From Brevundimonas huaxiensis (GTDB lineage: Bacteria > Pseudomonadota > Alphaproteobacteria > Caulobacterales > Caulobacteraceae), in NCBI RefSeq assembly GCF_014218725.1, contig NZ_JABBJE010000005.1:152054-216053 (forward strand): DNA of 64,000 bases, in the 5' to 3' direction. The position numbers and the translations under genes were made by a program. The first letter of the stretch is position 1; the number at the start of each line of letters is the position of its first letter. This document shows positions 52,413-61,075 of this stretch, piece after piece. The notes beneath the pieces are model-generated. The model saw nothing but the letters and a program-made list of their open reading frames with translations, was not told the DNA's origin and searched no databases.

Positions 52413-53609
52413 TTGCTGCGCCAGTCCCGCCTCAACCTGGCCATGCTGATTGCGGGGCTCGGCAGCTTCTCCCTGATGTATAGCCCCCAACCGGTCCTGC
52501 CGATGCTGGCGCAGGACTTCCGTCTCGACGCCGCCACCGCCAGCCTGGCCGTGACTCTGACCACGGGTCCGCTCGCGATCTTCATTCTGGCGGCCGGTCT
52601 CGTTTCCGACAGGCTCGACAAGCCCCGACTGATGATCGCCTCGATCGGACTCGCCGCGCTCTTCACCATCGCCTGTGGCTTGGCGCCGAACTGGCCGAGC
52701 CTTTTGGCGCTTCGCATCATGGTCGGCTTGTGCATCGCCGGCGTGCCTGCGGTGGCCATGACCTACCTGACCCAGGAGAGCGGATCGGCCTCGCTCGGAT
52801 CCGCCATGGGACTCTATGTAGCCGGCACCGCCGTGGGCGGCATGAGCGGTCGCCTCGGCACAGGGCTCGCCGCCGAACTGTTCGGGTGGCGCTGGGGTAT
52901 CGGCCTCCTGGGTCTCGCCGCCCTGATCCTCGCGGTCGCCTTCGCCTTCGTCCTTCCGCGCCCCCTGAAACCGATCGTTCCGAGGTCGACGCCCGTCTCC
53001 GGGGAGGTGGCGCGTATCCGTCGGCTGGTCGCCGACCGGGGCCTGCGGCTGCTTTTCCTGCAAGCCTTTCTGTTCATGGGGGGCTTCGTGACTGTCTACA
53101 ACTACGCCGGTTTCCGACTTGAGACGTCGCCGTTCGACTTTTCTCCAGCTCAGATCGGCTTGATCTTCTCCCTCTATCTGCTGGGGAGCGTGAGTTCGGC
53201 GGGCGTAGGCTGGCTGTCCAATCACTATCCACGGCCGGCCCTGTCCGCTCTGTCATTGACGATTATGGCGATTGGCGCCCTGACCACGCTGACGACTTCG
53301 ACACCGGTATTCATCGTGGGCATCGGCCTTGTCACCCTGGGCTTCTTCGGGGCTCATTCCCTGGCGTCGGCCTGGGTCGGCGTTCGGTCTGCCGTGATGG
53401 GCGGTGGCGCAGCCTCTCTCTATCTGTTCGCCTACTATCTCGGCGCGTCCGTGCTTAGCACCCTGGGCGGCTATGCCTGGGAACAGGCAGGATGGACGGG
53501 CGTCATCGTGTACGTCGGCACCCTTGTCCTCATTGCGATCGGGGTGGCCTGTGCGCTCGACCGGTGTCCGGCGCGCGTGGATCCGACGCGCCCGTCTCGG
53601 CCCTCGTAA
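52413..53609 (+). CDS. MFS transporter, YnfM-like
   Basis: 398 residues with twelve predicted helices. The start MLIAGLGSFSLMYSPQPVLPMLAQDF is typical of YnfM-like exporters. TTG 52413 is taken because GAGG lies about 7 bp upstream and the citE-like stop is 9 bp away; ATG 52443 is the alternative. Substrate is unknown; co-transcription with the CitE-like gene suggests import or export of a pathway acid. Confidence 0.85.
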   Translation: MLRQSRLNLAMLIAGLGSFSLMYSPQPVLPMLAQDFRLDAATASLAVTLTTGPLAIFILAAGLVSDRLDKPRLMIASIGLAALFTIACGLAPNWPSLLALRIMVGLCIAGVPAVAMTYLTQESGSASLGSAMGLYVAGTAVGGMSGRLGTGLAAELFGWRWGIGLLGLAALILAVAFAFVLPRPLKPIVPRSTPVSGEVARIRRLVADRGLRLLFLQAFLFMGGFVTVYNYAGFRLETSPFDFSPAQIGLIFSLYLLGSVSSAGVGWLSNHYPRPALSALSLTIMAIGALTTLTTSTPVFIVGIGLVTLGFFGAHSLASAWVGVRSAVMGGGAASLYLFAYYLGASVLSTLGGYAWEQAGWTGVIVYVGTLVLIAIGVACALDRCPARVDPTRPSRPS

Positions 53610-53825
53610 ACTTGCGGGCGCCTCTCTCTGGAAGCCTCCGGGATCGCCAAGGTATTGGCCTGTGCCGTCGCAGAATTTTCGCGCGGGCCAGGACCCGAAC
53701 GTCGGGCCGTCCAGGCGCGAGACAGCGGCGCCCAATCCCCTGATCGCCGCAACCCAGGTCCGGCTTCGGCTTCAGCCCCCAACACAGCATGAAGCTAGGC
53801 GTTCGAGGTGGAGCCTAGCGGCGTG

Positions 53826-55445
53826 TCATCCCGCAAGGGGCTGTCGCACCAGATCGATCACGGAGCCATCGCGATATTCGACCACGGCGACAATCCGGCC
53901 CTGCGGCCGGCACGCAGGCGCATCCCGCCCTGCAGCCTGGGCGGAGAGTCGGCGCAGCGTCTCTATGCTCACAAGCGGCAGACCCGCTCGGCCCAGCACC
54001 TCGATGAGGTCCTTACGCCGTGGATTCACGGCGATACCGGCTTCTGTGACGACGACATCGATACTTTCGCCTGGGGTGGATATGCATTCGACACGGTCGA
54101 CGATCTTGGGATTATCCCGCGAGGCAAGCTTGGTGGTGACGATGGCCAGCTTGGCGCCGGCGGCCGTGTCTGCATGTCCGCCGGACCCGCCGATGATCCG
54201 ACCGCCGCCCACGGCCGTCACATTTACATTGAAGCGCGTGTCGATTTCGGCCGCCCCGAGGATCATCACGTCAAGACGATCGACGACAGCGCCCTTGCCC
54301 CCCGGACTGGCGTAGAGGGAGGCCGACATCGGCAAGTGCCCGACATCGTCACGATAAGACGCGACCGCCGCGAGATCGAAACACTGGACATCGAACAGGA
54401 CCCTGAAGAGGCCTTCGCGAAACATCGAGACGATGCCTTGGGTGATTCCGCCGGCGGCGAAACCGCCGACGATTCCCCGGCGGCGCATCAGATCAGCGAC
54501 GCTGTCGGCGACCGCCAACGAAATGCCTCCGGCCCCGGTCTGGAATGAAAACCCGTCGATCAGCAGTCCAGAGGCGTCGATCACCTCCGCCGCTAGCCGG
54601 GCGATGGCCAGCCCATCGGGGTCTTCCGTGACACGGGTCGTCCCGGACACGATGCGGGCCGGATCACCGATCGTGTCCACGACCACGACAAGATCGACAA
54701 GATCCTGGGCGATATCGATTCGCGAGAGTGGATAGTCCAGCAAGGTGTCCGTGACGGCCACCACATGACCGGCGAAACGCACATCGACCATCGGATAACC
54801 CAGAGGTCCGCAGGCCGATTTGCCGTCCACGCCGTTGAGGTTTCCACCGCTATCGGCGGCGGGCGCGGCCACAAACGCAACGTCGATCGCGAGGACTCCG
54901 CTCTCGATCGCCCAGGCTCGTCCGCCATGGGTCTGCAGCACAGCAGGCGTCGGCAAGGCCCCCGCGGAGATCGCTTCGGCGACGGGCCCGGTGATGTAGC
55001 TTGATACGATCCGATCGACGACGCCGGAGCGGATATAGTCCACAAGGCACGCGTGCGCCGGAAAGATCGAACTGGCCGCGACCCTAAGCCCCTTGAAGCC
55101 TAGATCGGCGAGTTCGGCCATGACCCGGCGCAGGACATCGTCGCCGTCTCGCAGGTGATGATGAAAGGAGATGGTGCCGCCGTTCCGAAGCCCCGTCTCG
55201 AGGATAGCGGCCCGGAGCGTCTCGCGCAGCTTTTCGCTCGAACCGCGCCTTGGGGTCGTCTCCGGCCCGCGTCCGGCGCCCATGGACTTCGCCACCGTTC
55301 GGGCGTCCACGGCGGCGAACGCCTGAACGGGACCATAGCCGTCGATATGATCGGGAAGTGTCACCGGGCGGCTCCGAGGTTCGAGGCCGCTCAAAGTCGC
55401 AGCGCGGCGCGCTCGCGTCCAATAGGACCGAACCTTGCGGTCCAT
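53826..55445 (-). CDS. CitF-like protein (citrate lyase alpha-subunit homologue, CoA-transferase)
   Basis: 539 residues matching citrate/citramalate lyase alpha subunits along the length. Features are HIDGYGPVQAF, RNGGTISFHHHLRDGDDVLRRVM, FSFQTGAGGISLAVADSVADLM, GFAAGGITQGIVSMFREGLF, FDVQCFDLAAV and VVEYRDGSVIDLVRQ. In the lyase complex CitF transfers the ACP thioester. Here no CitD acyl carrier, CitC ligase or CitG/CitX genes are visible, so it may work as a free CoA-transferase, for example citramalate:CoA. Alternatively the partners are encoded elsewhere. Confidence 0.87.
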   Translation of the reverse strand: MDRKVRSYWTRARRAATLSGLEPRSRPVTLPDHIDGYGPVQAFAAVDARTVAKSMGAGRGPETTPRRGSSEKLRETLRAAILETGLRNGGTISFHHHLRDGDDVLRRVMAELADLGFKGLRVAASSIFPAHACLVDYIRSGVVDRIVSSYITGPVAEAISAGALPTPAVLQTHGGRAWAIESGVLAIDVAFVAAPAADSGGNLNGVDGKSACGPLGYPMVDVRFAGHVVAVTDTLLDYPLSRIDIAQDLVDLVVVVDTIGDPARIVSGTTRVTEDPDGLAIARLAAEVIDASGLLIDGFSFQTGAGGISLAVADSVADLMRRRGIVGGFAAGGITQGIVSMFREGLFRVLFDVQCFDLAAVASYRDDVGHLPMSASLYASPGGKGAVVDRLDVMILGAAEIDTRFNVNVTAVGGGRIIGGSGGHADTAAGAKLAIVTTKLASRDNPKIVDRVECISTPGESIDVVVTEAGIAVNPRRKDLIEVLGRAGLPLVSIETLRRLSAQAAGRDAPACRPQGRIVAVVEYRDGSVIDLVRQPLAG

Positions 55446-55454
55446 AGGCCTGCG

Positions 55455-56378
55455 CTATGACGCCGGCCTGACTTCGGCAAGCGTCGATGCGGCGGCGCGG
55501 CTGACGAGGTGATCCGTCAAAGTCCGCACGAGGCCGGCCTGTCGCGCCGAAGGCGAGAGGCACACCAGCATGCGTCGCGTCGCCCAGTCATCAGACAGTA
55601 TTCTGAACTCGACCTCCATGGTGGCGGCGAAACGGCGTGCGGCGCCCTCCGGCAGCACCCCCAGACCGAAGCCGGCCTCGACCATGCGACACACCCCGTC
55701 GAAACTGCGCACCTGGACGCGAAGGCGCAGGGCGAGATCGATGGCGGCGGCCTCGGCATGCATCGAGCGCGTAATCGCCGTCGCTTCGAGAAGCCCCACG
55801 AAGTCGTGGTTCAGATAATCGACGAACCGCGCCTCCGCCTCGCCCGGCGGGAAGACGCCATGGGGGGCCAGCAAGGCCAGCCGATCCGTCCGGTAGGGAT
55901 AGGTGGCCAAGCCCTTCGCTGCCGTCCCCTCCACGATGACGCCCAGATCCGCACGGTCAGCCTGCACCGCCGCGACGATTTCCGCACTCCAGGCTTCCTC
56001 GATGTCAACGCGAATGTCTGGCGCCTGGGCGGCGAATGCAGCCAGATCGGCGGGTAGGAACTGGGTGATTGCGGAGGTATTCGCCTGGAGTCGGATCTGC
56101 CCCTTGAGGCCGCCGGCGTAGTCCGCCATCTCGCCATCTATGGCGCGCGCCTGATCGAGAAGGACCCGCGCGCTGATCAGCAAGGCCTCGCCGGCTGGCG
56201 TAAGCCGCACCCCATGACGGCTGCGATAGAAGAGCCGGACGCCGAAACGATCCTCAAGGAGGGTTATGCGACGCGATGCGGCGGCCACGGCCAGGTTGGA
56301 CTGCCGGGCGGCGTCGCCGAGCTTGCCGCTCTCGGCCGCGCGGACGAACAGGCGAAGGGACGTCAGATCCTGAAACAT
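55455..56378 (-). CDS. LysR-family regulator 2
   Basis: 307 residues. The HTH reads LTSLRLFVRAAESGKLGDAARQSNLAVAAASRRITLLEDRFGVRLFYR. It is divergent from outer-membrane channel copy 2 (148 bp apart), and the shared T-N11-A element lies between them, 28 bp from its own start. It is therefore the best candidate regulator of both channel promoters. The CitF-like gene begins 9 bp after its stop, so they are probably co-transcribed. Confidence 0.9.
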   Translation of the reverse strand: MFQDLTSLRLFVRAAESGKLGDAARQSNLAVAAASRRITLLEDRFGVRLFYRSRHGVRLTPAGEALLISARVLLDQARAIDGEMADYAGGLKGQIRLQANTSAITQFLPADLAAFAAQAPDIRVDIEEAWSAEIVAAVQADRADLGVIVEGTAAKGLATYPYRTDRLALLAPHGVFPPGEAEARFVDYLNHDFVGLLEATAITRSMHAEAAAIDLALRLRVQVRSFDGVCRMVEAGFGLGVLPEGAARRFAATMEVEFRILSDDWATRRMLVCLSPSARQAGLVRTLTDHLVSRAAASTLAEVRPAS

Positions 56379-56405
56379 GACGCCTTGTCACTCGCAACGA
56401 TTGAA

Positions 56406-56451
56406 TTCGCAATCCGCGAAATGAAACTTGTCGTATCGGCGATTTACACCC
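56406..56451 (+). promoter_or_regulatory. Shared LysR-box/promoter element, channel copy 2
   Basis: 37 of 46 bases match 46401-46446 (minus strand). TTCGC-N5-GCGAA is a T-N11-A palindrome, followed by ACTTG-n-CG-n-ATCG and then CGATTTACACCC. It lies 75 bp before the channel start and inside the LysR 2 divergent region. Confidence 0.75.
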
Positions 56452-56526
56452 CGGCTCATCAGCCTATCGGTGTGCAATGACGCTCCCTCAAGAGAGCGCA
56501 GGAAACATCATACAGGGAGGGGTCGG

Positions 56527-57408
56527 ATGATCTCGGCACAGAAGTTCGCGTGGCGCGCGGCGGGCGCCCTTGGGGCGCTAGGCATGGCGTCAACCGCCCA
56601 GGCGCAGGCGATTGACGCGGGCGACTACGTCCCGGCGCCGTCCGGCACGCAGCTAGGCCTCGTCTATACTCAGTACAGCCACGCCAACGCCCTCTACGCC
56701 GACGGCGACAAGGTGGACGGCGACGCGGAGCTCGACGTCGCCCTGATCATGGCGCGCTACGTGGGCTTTACCAAAATCGGCGGGAAGACGCTCGACTATC
56801 AGGTTCTTCTCCCCGTGGTCGACATTCAAGCCGGCGGGTCGGTGGACGGACTGGGCTCCACACGGGGCTTGGCTGATGTCATTCTGGTCAGCACCCTTTG
56901 GCTTCATGAGGACGCCGCCAACCGATCCTATTTCGGCATAACGCCCTACGTCTATGTGCCGGTCGGCGAATACGACGGCGACAAGGCGCTGAATCCCGGC
57001 GAAAATCGCTGGAAAGGTTCGCTCCAGGCTGTCTGGTCCAAGGGACTTACCGAACATTGGGTCGGCGAGATCGCAGGCGACGTCATGGTCTATGGCGAGA
57101 ACGACGACTTCGCCGGCGGCCGGACGCTTCAGCAAGACCCCACCTGGCGGGTGCAGGCTTTCGCGCGTTACATGATCGATGACGCCAACGAGGCCAATCT
57201 TCGCCTGATGTATGTCGGCGGCGGCGAGACGCAGATCGATGGCGTCGATCAGAACAACGAGTCCGGCACGGTCTCGGCCCTGGCGACCTGGCGCCATACC
57301 TTCAGCCCCCACTGGCAGTTGCTCAGTCAGGTCGGAACCGATCTCGCCGTGGAGAACGGCTTCCGCGAAGCGGCCCGCGTTCAATTCCGCATTCTCAAAG
57401 TTTTCTGA
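56527..57408 (+). CDS. Outer-membrane channel, phenol-degradation MetA-type, copy 2
   Basis: 293 residues. Signal peptide (1-27, cleaved after AQAQ), then GDYVPAPSGTQLGLVYTQYSHANALY, DYQVLLPVVD, YVYVPVGEYDGD, GENRWKGSLQ and a final RVQFRILKVF. It aligns throughout with copy 1 at 45453-46322. It is presumably the entry pore for a hydrophobic substrate. It lies directly upstream of the GMC oxidoreductase gene (13-bp gap) and is probably co-transcribed with it. Confidence 0.87.
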   Translation: MISAQKFAWRAAGALGALGMASTAQAQAIDAGDYVPAPSGTQLGLVYTQYSHANALYADGDKVDGDAELDVALIMARYVGFTKIGGKTLDYQVLLPVVDIQAGGSVDGLGSTRGLADVILVSTLWLHEDAANRSYFGITPYVYVPVGEYDGDKALNPGENRWKGSLQAVWSKGLTEHWVGEIAGDVMVYGENDDFAGGRTLQQDPTWRVQAFARYMIDDANEANLRLMYVGGGETQIDGVDQNNESGTVSALATWRHTFSPHWQLLSQVGTDLAVENGFREAARVQFRILKVF

Positions 57409-57421
57409 GAAAGGCTCGACC

Positions 57422-59134
57422 ATGACCGACAACATTAATCAGCCCCGCCTCGCCCAAACTCTGGACGCTTACAACAAGGGCCGCCTTGACCGTCGAGGCT
57501 TCCTGCGCGGCGCGGCGCTCGCCGGCGTGGGCTTCGCGGCGGCCCAGGCCTTGTCGCTTGCGGGCGGCAAGGCTTGGGCGCAATCGACCAGGACGGTCGA
57601 GGCGCCACGCGGCGCCGATTACATCGTGATCGGCGCCGGTTCGGCCGGCGCGACTGTCGCGGGCCAGCTTGCCCGCACGACCGGCGCTTCGGTTCTCGTG
57701 CTCGAAGGCGGCCTTTCGGACGACCAGGCCGACATCTCGGATCCCGCAGGATGGCCCTCGGCGCTCGGTTCGGCTTTCACCAAGACCTACGCCACCACGC
57801 CGCAGACGCACGCCGACAACCGGGTCATCCCCTATCCGCGCGGGGAAGGCCTCGGCGGATGCAGCAGCGTCAACTGCATGATCTACAACCGCGGCGCCGC
57901 CCAGGATTATGACGACTGGGCCTATGACGGCGCGTCCGGGTGGGACTGGAAATCGGTTCTTCCGGACTACAAGGCTCTGGAAGACTGGCAGGACGGCGAA
58001 AGCGATCTGCGCGGCGCGGGAGGACCGCTTCACGTTACCCGTCCGGACCCGGCGCTCGGGCACGAGGGCGCCCGCGCTTTCATGGAAGGCGCCAAGTCGC
58101 TCGGCTATCCGGAAGTGTATGACTTCAACGCCGGCACGCTCGAGGGGCCGGCCTGGGTGAACTTCACAATCCAGGCCGGAAAGCGACAATCCTCCTCGGT
58201 CGCCTTCCTGCGTCCGGCGCTCGAAGCCGGCGCCAAGCTGACGGTCCTGACGGAGGCGCCTGTCCTTCGCCTGATCCTGGAGCGAGGTCGCTGCGTCGGC
58301 GTCGAGTATCTGCACAACGGCCGGGCCACAATCGTTCGCGCCGGCAAGGAAGTCATCCTATCCGCGGGCGCGCTGATCACGCCCAAACTGCTGATGCTGT
58401 CGGGCATCGGCGATCCCGTCGCCCTGCGCGCGCTGGGCCTGACGCCGGCCGTATCGCTGTCCGGAGTCGGCTCTAATCTGCAGGATCACGTCCTCGGCGC
58501 AGGCGTAAACTATGAGGCCAAACGGCCCGTTCCGCCGACGAACTACAACGCGTCGGAAGTCTATATGTGGTGGAAATCGGATCCATCGCAGCCCGTGGCG
58601 GACATCAACGCCCTCTACATCAACCTGCCCTTCGCCACCAAGGAGTTGAACCTTGAGCAACAGCACGGCTACGCCATGCTCTGCGGCGTCATGCGGCCCA
58701 AATCCCGCGGCAGCGTCACGCTCTCCTCTGCCGACCCGCGCGCTGATCCGCTTGTCGATCCCAACTACCTCGCCGTCGATCAAGACCTGATCGCGCTCAA
58801 GGCAGCGACAGATCTGGCTCGCGCGATCGGCAACAGCGACGCCTACAAGGACATCCGCAAGGCGGAACTCATGCCCGCCCGCGCCGCCCTGTCGCCCACT
58901 GAGTATCGAGACTATCTCCGCAAATCCGCGTCGACCTATTTCCATCCGGTCGGCACCGCCAAGATGGGCACAGACGCGCGTTCGGTCGTCGATCCGCAGT
59001 TGCGGGTGTACGGCGTCCAAGGCCTGAGGGTCGCGGACGCTTCGGTCATGCCCACCATCACGACGGGCAACACAAACGCCCCGTCCATCCTGATCGGGTG
59101 GAAGGCGGCGAAGATGATCGCGGCCGCCGCGTGA
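57422..59134 (+). CDS. Tat-exported GMC-family FAD alcohol oxidoreductase
   Basis: 570 residues. A twin-arginine signal (RRGFLRGAALAGVGFAAAQAL, about residues 21-41) is unusual for GMC enzymes and predicts a periplasmic location. The FAD motif is DYIVIGAGSAGATVAG. GMC signatures are PRGEGLGGCSSVNCMIYNRG and SAGALITPKLLMLSGIGD, and the C-terminal His in STYFHPVGTAKMG is the catalytic base. Choline/alcohol dehydrogenase-like. It would oxidise an alcohol in the periplasm before uptake, with the ALDH downstream in the same direction. Confidence 0.92.
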   Translation: MTDNINQPRLAQTLDAYNKGRLDRRGFLRGAALAGVGFAAAQALSLAGGKAWAQSTRTVEAPRGADYIVIGAGSAGATVAGQLARTTGASVLVLEGGLSDDQADISDPAGWPSALGSAFTKTYATTPQTHADNRVIPYPRGEGLGGCSSVNCMIYNRGAAQDYDDWAYDGASGWDWKSVLPDYKALEDWQDGESDLRGAGGPLHVTRPDPALGHEGARAFMEGAKSLGYPEVYDFNAGTLEGPAWVNFTIQAGKRQSSSVAFLRPALEAGAKLTVLTEAPVLRLILERGRCVGVEYLHNGRATIVRAGKEVILSAGALITPKLLMLSGIGDPVALRALGLTPAVSLSGVGSNLQDHVLGAGVNYEAKRPVPPTNYNASEVYMWWKSDPSQPVADINALYINLPFATKELNLEQQHGYAMLCGVMRPKSRGSVTLSSADPRADPLVDPNYLAVDQDLIALKAATDLARAIGNSDAYKDIRKAELMPARAALSPTEYRDYLRKSASTYFHPVGTAKMGTDARSVVDPQLRVYGVQGLRVADASVMPTITTGNTNAPSILIGWKAAKMIAAAA

Positions 59135-59161
59135 TCCGCCCTCCCCTGACCTGAGTCTCTT

Positions 59162-59190
59162 CGACGCCCGGCGACCCTCGCTGGGCGTCG
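59162..59190 (+). terminator. Hairpin between GMC and ALDH 2 genes
   Basis: A 13-bp stem (arms 59162-59174 and 59178-59190, one G-T pair, loop CCC) is followed by TCGCCGTTTT. The T-run is offset by several bases. It may be an attenuating terminator inside the operon or an mRNA processing site. Confidence 0.55.
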
Positions 59191-59218
59191 TCGCCGTTTT
59201 CGCTAAAGGAGTTCTCCC

Positions 59219-60676
59219 ATGAACATCGCCTCCGCAATCAAGCCCGACGTCCACATCGACTTCGACGGTCCCTACGCCCTGGCGATCAATGGCAGGCTGG
59301 TCGAGACCAACAAGTCGTTCCAGGTCCTGAATCCCGCAACGAACGCCGTCCTCGCCGATGCGCCGGAAGGCACAACCGAGCACATGGAGGCCGCCATCGC
59401 CGCCGCAAAGACGGCTTTCCCGGCCTGGTCATCGCTCGGCTGGGACGAGCGCGCGGACTATGTCGCGCGCTATGCTGACGCCCTGGAAGCGCACCGCGAG
59501 GAGTTGATCACTCTTCTGACGCTGGAACAGGGCAAGCCCCGCCACTCGATGGCCACGGGCGAGGTGGACGCGGCGATTTTCTGGGTGCGAGAAACCGCGA
59601 AGCGCCGCCTCGATGTCCAGACCATCGAGGACACAGCCGACCATACGGTTGAGATCCATCATACGCCTCTCGGCGTCGTCGGCGCCATCACGCCGTGGAA
59701 TTTCCCGGTTCTCCTGGGCCTCTGGAAGGTCGCGCCCTGCCTGATTACCGGCAATACGATGGTGATGAAGCCGTCGCCCTACACCCCACTGTGTACGCTC
59801 CGTTTCGGTCAGATCGCTCAGTCCGTCTTTCCTGCCGGCGTTTTGAACATCGTGTCCGGCGGCAACGAACTCGGCCAGCAGATGACCGAGCACCCAGACG
59901 TCGCCAAAATCAGCTTCACCGGCTCCACCGCGACCGGCAAGAAGGTCATGGCCAGCGGCTCGAGCAATCTGAAGCGGATCACTCTGGAACTTGGGGGCAA
60001 TGACGCGGCCATCGTTCTCGAAGGCGCCGACTGGCGACCTCTCGTCCCGATCCTGTTCTGGGCCGCCTTCGGAAACTCAGGCCAGTGGTGCATCGCCTCC
60101 AAACGGCTCTACGTCCACTCCAGTATCCATTCGGATTTTGTGGCGGCCTTCGTCGACTTCGCCAAGCAGCAGAAGATCGGCGACGGCATGGATCCCGACA
60201 CCAACTTGGGGCCGATCCAGAACCGGATGCAGTTCGGTAAGCTGCTGGACCTCTTCGCGGACGTCAAAGCCAAAGGCTACAAGGTGCCGCTGGGCGGTGT
60301 GATCGACGAAAGCCTTGCCGGGAACTTCGTCCCTGTGACCGTCGTCGACAATCCGCCGGAAGACAGCCGGATCGTCGTCGAGGAGCCGTTCGGCCCGATC
60401 CTGCCGATCCTCTCGTTCGACACGGTCGATGAAGTGGTCGCGAAGGCCAACAACTCCCATTTCGGACTGGCGGGGTCCGTTTGGGGAGCGGATCGCGATG
60501 CGGCCATCGCCGTGGCGAAGCGGCTCGAGACAGGGACCGTCTGGGTCAACGAAATCCATATTCATGGTGTCGACATCCCATTCGGAGGCCACAAGCAGTC
60601 GGGCATGGGCGTCGAGAATGGCCAGGAAGGTCTTTCCGAGTTCACGAACACCAAAACCTATATGTTTCATAAGTAG
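59219..60676 (+). CDS. Aldehyde dehydrogenase 2
   Basis: 485 residues. ALDH motifs are GVVGAITPWNFPVLLGLWKVAPCLITGN, MKPSPYTPL, catalytic Glu in LELGGNDA, catalytic Cys in NSGQWCIASKRLYV, and EEPFGPILPIL. Expected to oxidise the aldehyde made by the GMC enzyme to the acid. A clear AAAGGAG lies about 8 bp upstream of the ATG. It ends immediately before a 14-bp perfect hairpin, which probably closes the operon. Confidence 0.92.
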   Translation: MNIASAIKPDVHIDFDGPYALAINGRLVETNKSFQVLNPATNAVLADAPEGTTEHMEAAIAAAKTAFPAWSSLGWDERADYVARYADALEAHREELITLLTLEQGKPRHSMATGEVDAAIFWVRETAKRRLDVQTIEDTADHTVEIHHTPLGVVGAITPWNFPVLLGLWKVAPCLITGNTMVMKPSPYTPLCTLRFGQIAQSVFPAGVLNIVSGGNELGQQMTEHPDVAKISFTGSTATGKKVMASGSSNLKRITLELGGNDAAIVLEGADWRPLVPILFWAAFGNSGQWCIASKRLYVHSSIHSDFVAAFVDFAKQQKIGDGMDPDTNLGPIQNRMQFGKLLDLFADVKAKGYKVPLGGVIDESLAGNFVPVTVVDNPPEDSRIVVEEPFGPILPILSFDTVDEVVAKANNSHFGLAGSVWGADRDAAIAVAKRLETGTVWVNEIHIHGVDIPFGGHKQSGMGVENGQEGLSEFTNTKTYMFHK

Positions 60677-60679
60677 GCC

Positions 60680-60720
60680 GGTACCGCTCACCCGCGCCAT
60701 CGCCGTGGGTGAGCGGTACC
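60680..60720. terminator. Perfect 14-bp hairpin after ALDH 2
   Basis: Arms GGTACCGCTCACCC (60680-60693) and GGGTGAGCGGTACC (60707-60720) pair perfectly around a 13-base loop, 3 bp after the stop codon. No T-run follows, so termination may be Rho-linked or the structure may protect the 3' end. Confidence 0.6.
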
Positions 60721-60792
60721 CGACTCTGCGCGCTCAACCTACCGCCATAACTGTCATCTAATAGTCATGGCAGGGAAGGTCGGACATGCGCC

Positions 60793-60951
60793 GATTCTGT
60801 TGAAAAAGTCGGAAGCGCCGCTTGGCGGGGGTATGGCCGTGCGACCTCAGGTTCTCTCGCGACAGAATTTGCCGCGCCAGGTACGCTAGCCGGCAAGCTC
60901 ATTGCCGAAAATCGGGGCCCGTTTCCGACCCGCCGACTTTTCAACACAATC
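60793..60951. mobile_element. MITE-like element, 159 bp, with 4-bp flanking duplication
   Basis: Terminal inverted repeats are GATTCTGTTGAAAAAGTCGG at the left (60793-60812) and its near-exact complement at 60933-60951, differing by one base and one missing A/T. CGCC occurs directly outside both ends (60789-60792 and 60952-60955), a probable target duplication. No coding capacity. The GTTGAAAAAGTC ends look like those of full-size insertion sequences. Confidence 0.65.
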
Positions 60952-61023
60952 CGCCACAAGCAGACATTCGGGTAACAGGCAGCGCCCGGCCCACTTGTAG
61001 CCTGCCACTGTTTATTCAGGCGT

Positions 61024-61035
61024 GATAGCGCTATC
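61024..61035. promoter_or_regulatory. LacI-type operator palindrome
   Basis: GATAGCGCTATC is a perfect 12-bp palindrome with the central CG typical of LacI-family operators. It lies 40 bp upstream of the broken glycosidase gene. The cognate regulator is not in the window. Confidence 0.5.
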
Positions 61036-61075
61036 GGTGCCAGAGACGGGAGACGCATACCTGCGGAGATAACCA

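Larger units (their letters stand above)
60677..61075. other. Intergenic region holding a hairpin, a MITE-like element and a LacI-type operator
   Basis: No gene in this 399-bp space. In order it holds the hairpin at 60680-60720, the inverted-repeat element 60793-60951 with its flanking duplications, and the palindrome 61024-61035. Confidence 0.7.

Noticed and set aside
51556..55445. Citrate lyase complex
   Set aside because: CitE-like and CitF-like proteins are encoded on opposite strands, and no CitD, CitC, CitG or CitX is visible; citrate fermentation is therefore unlikely from this evidence.
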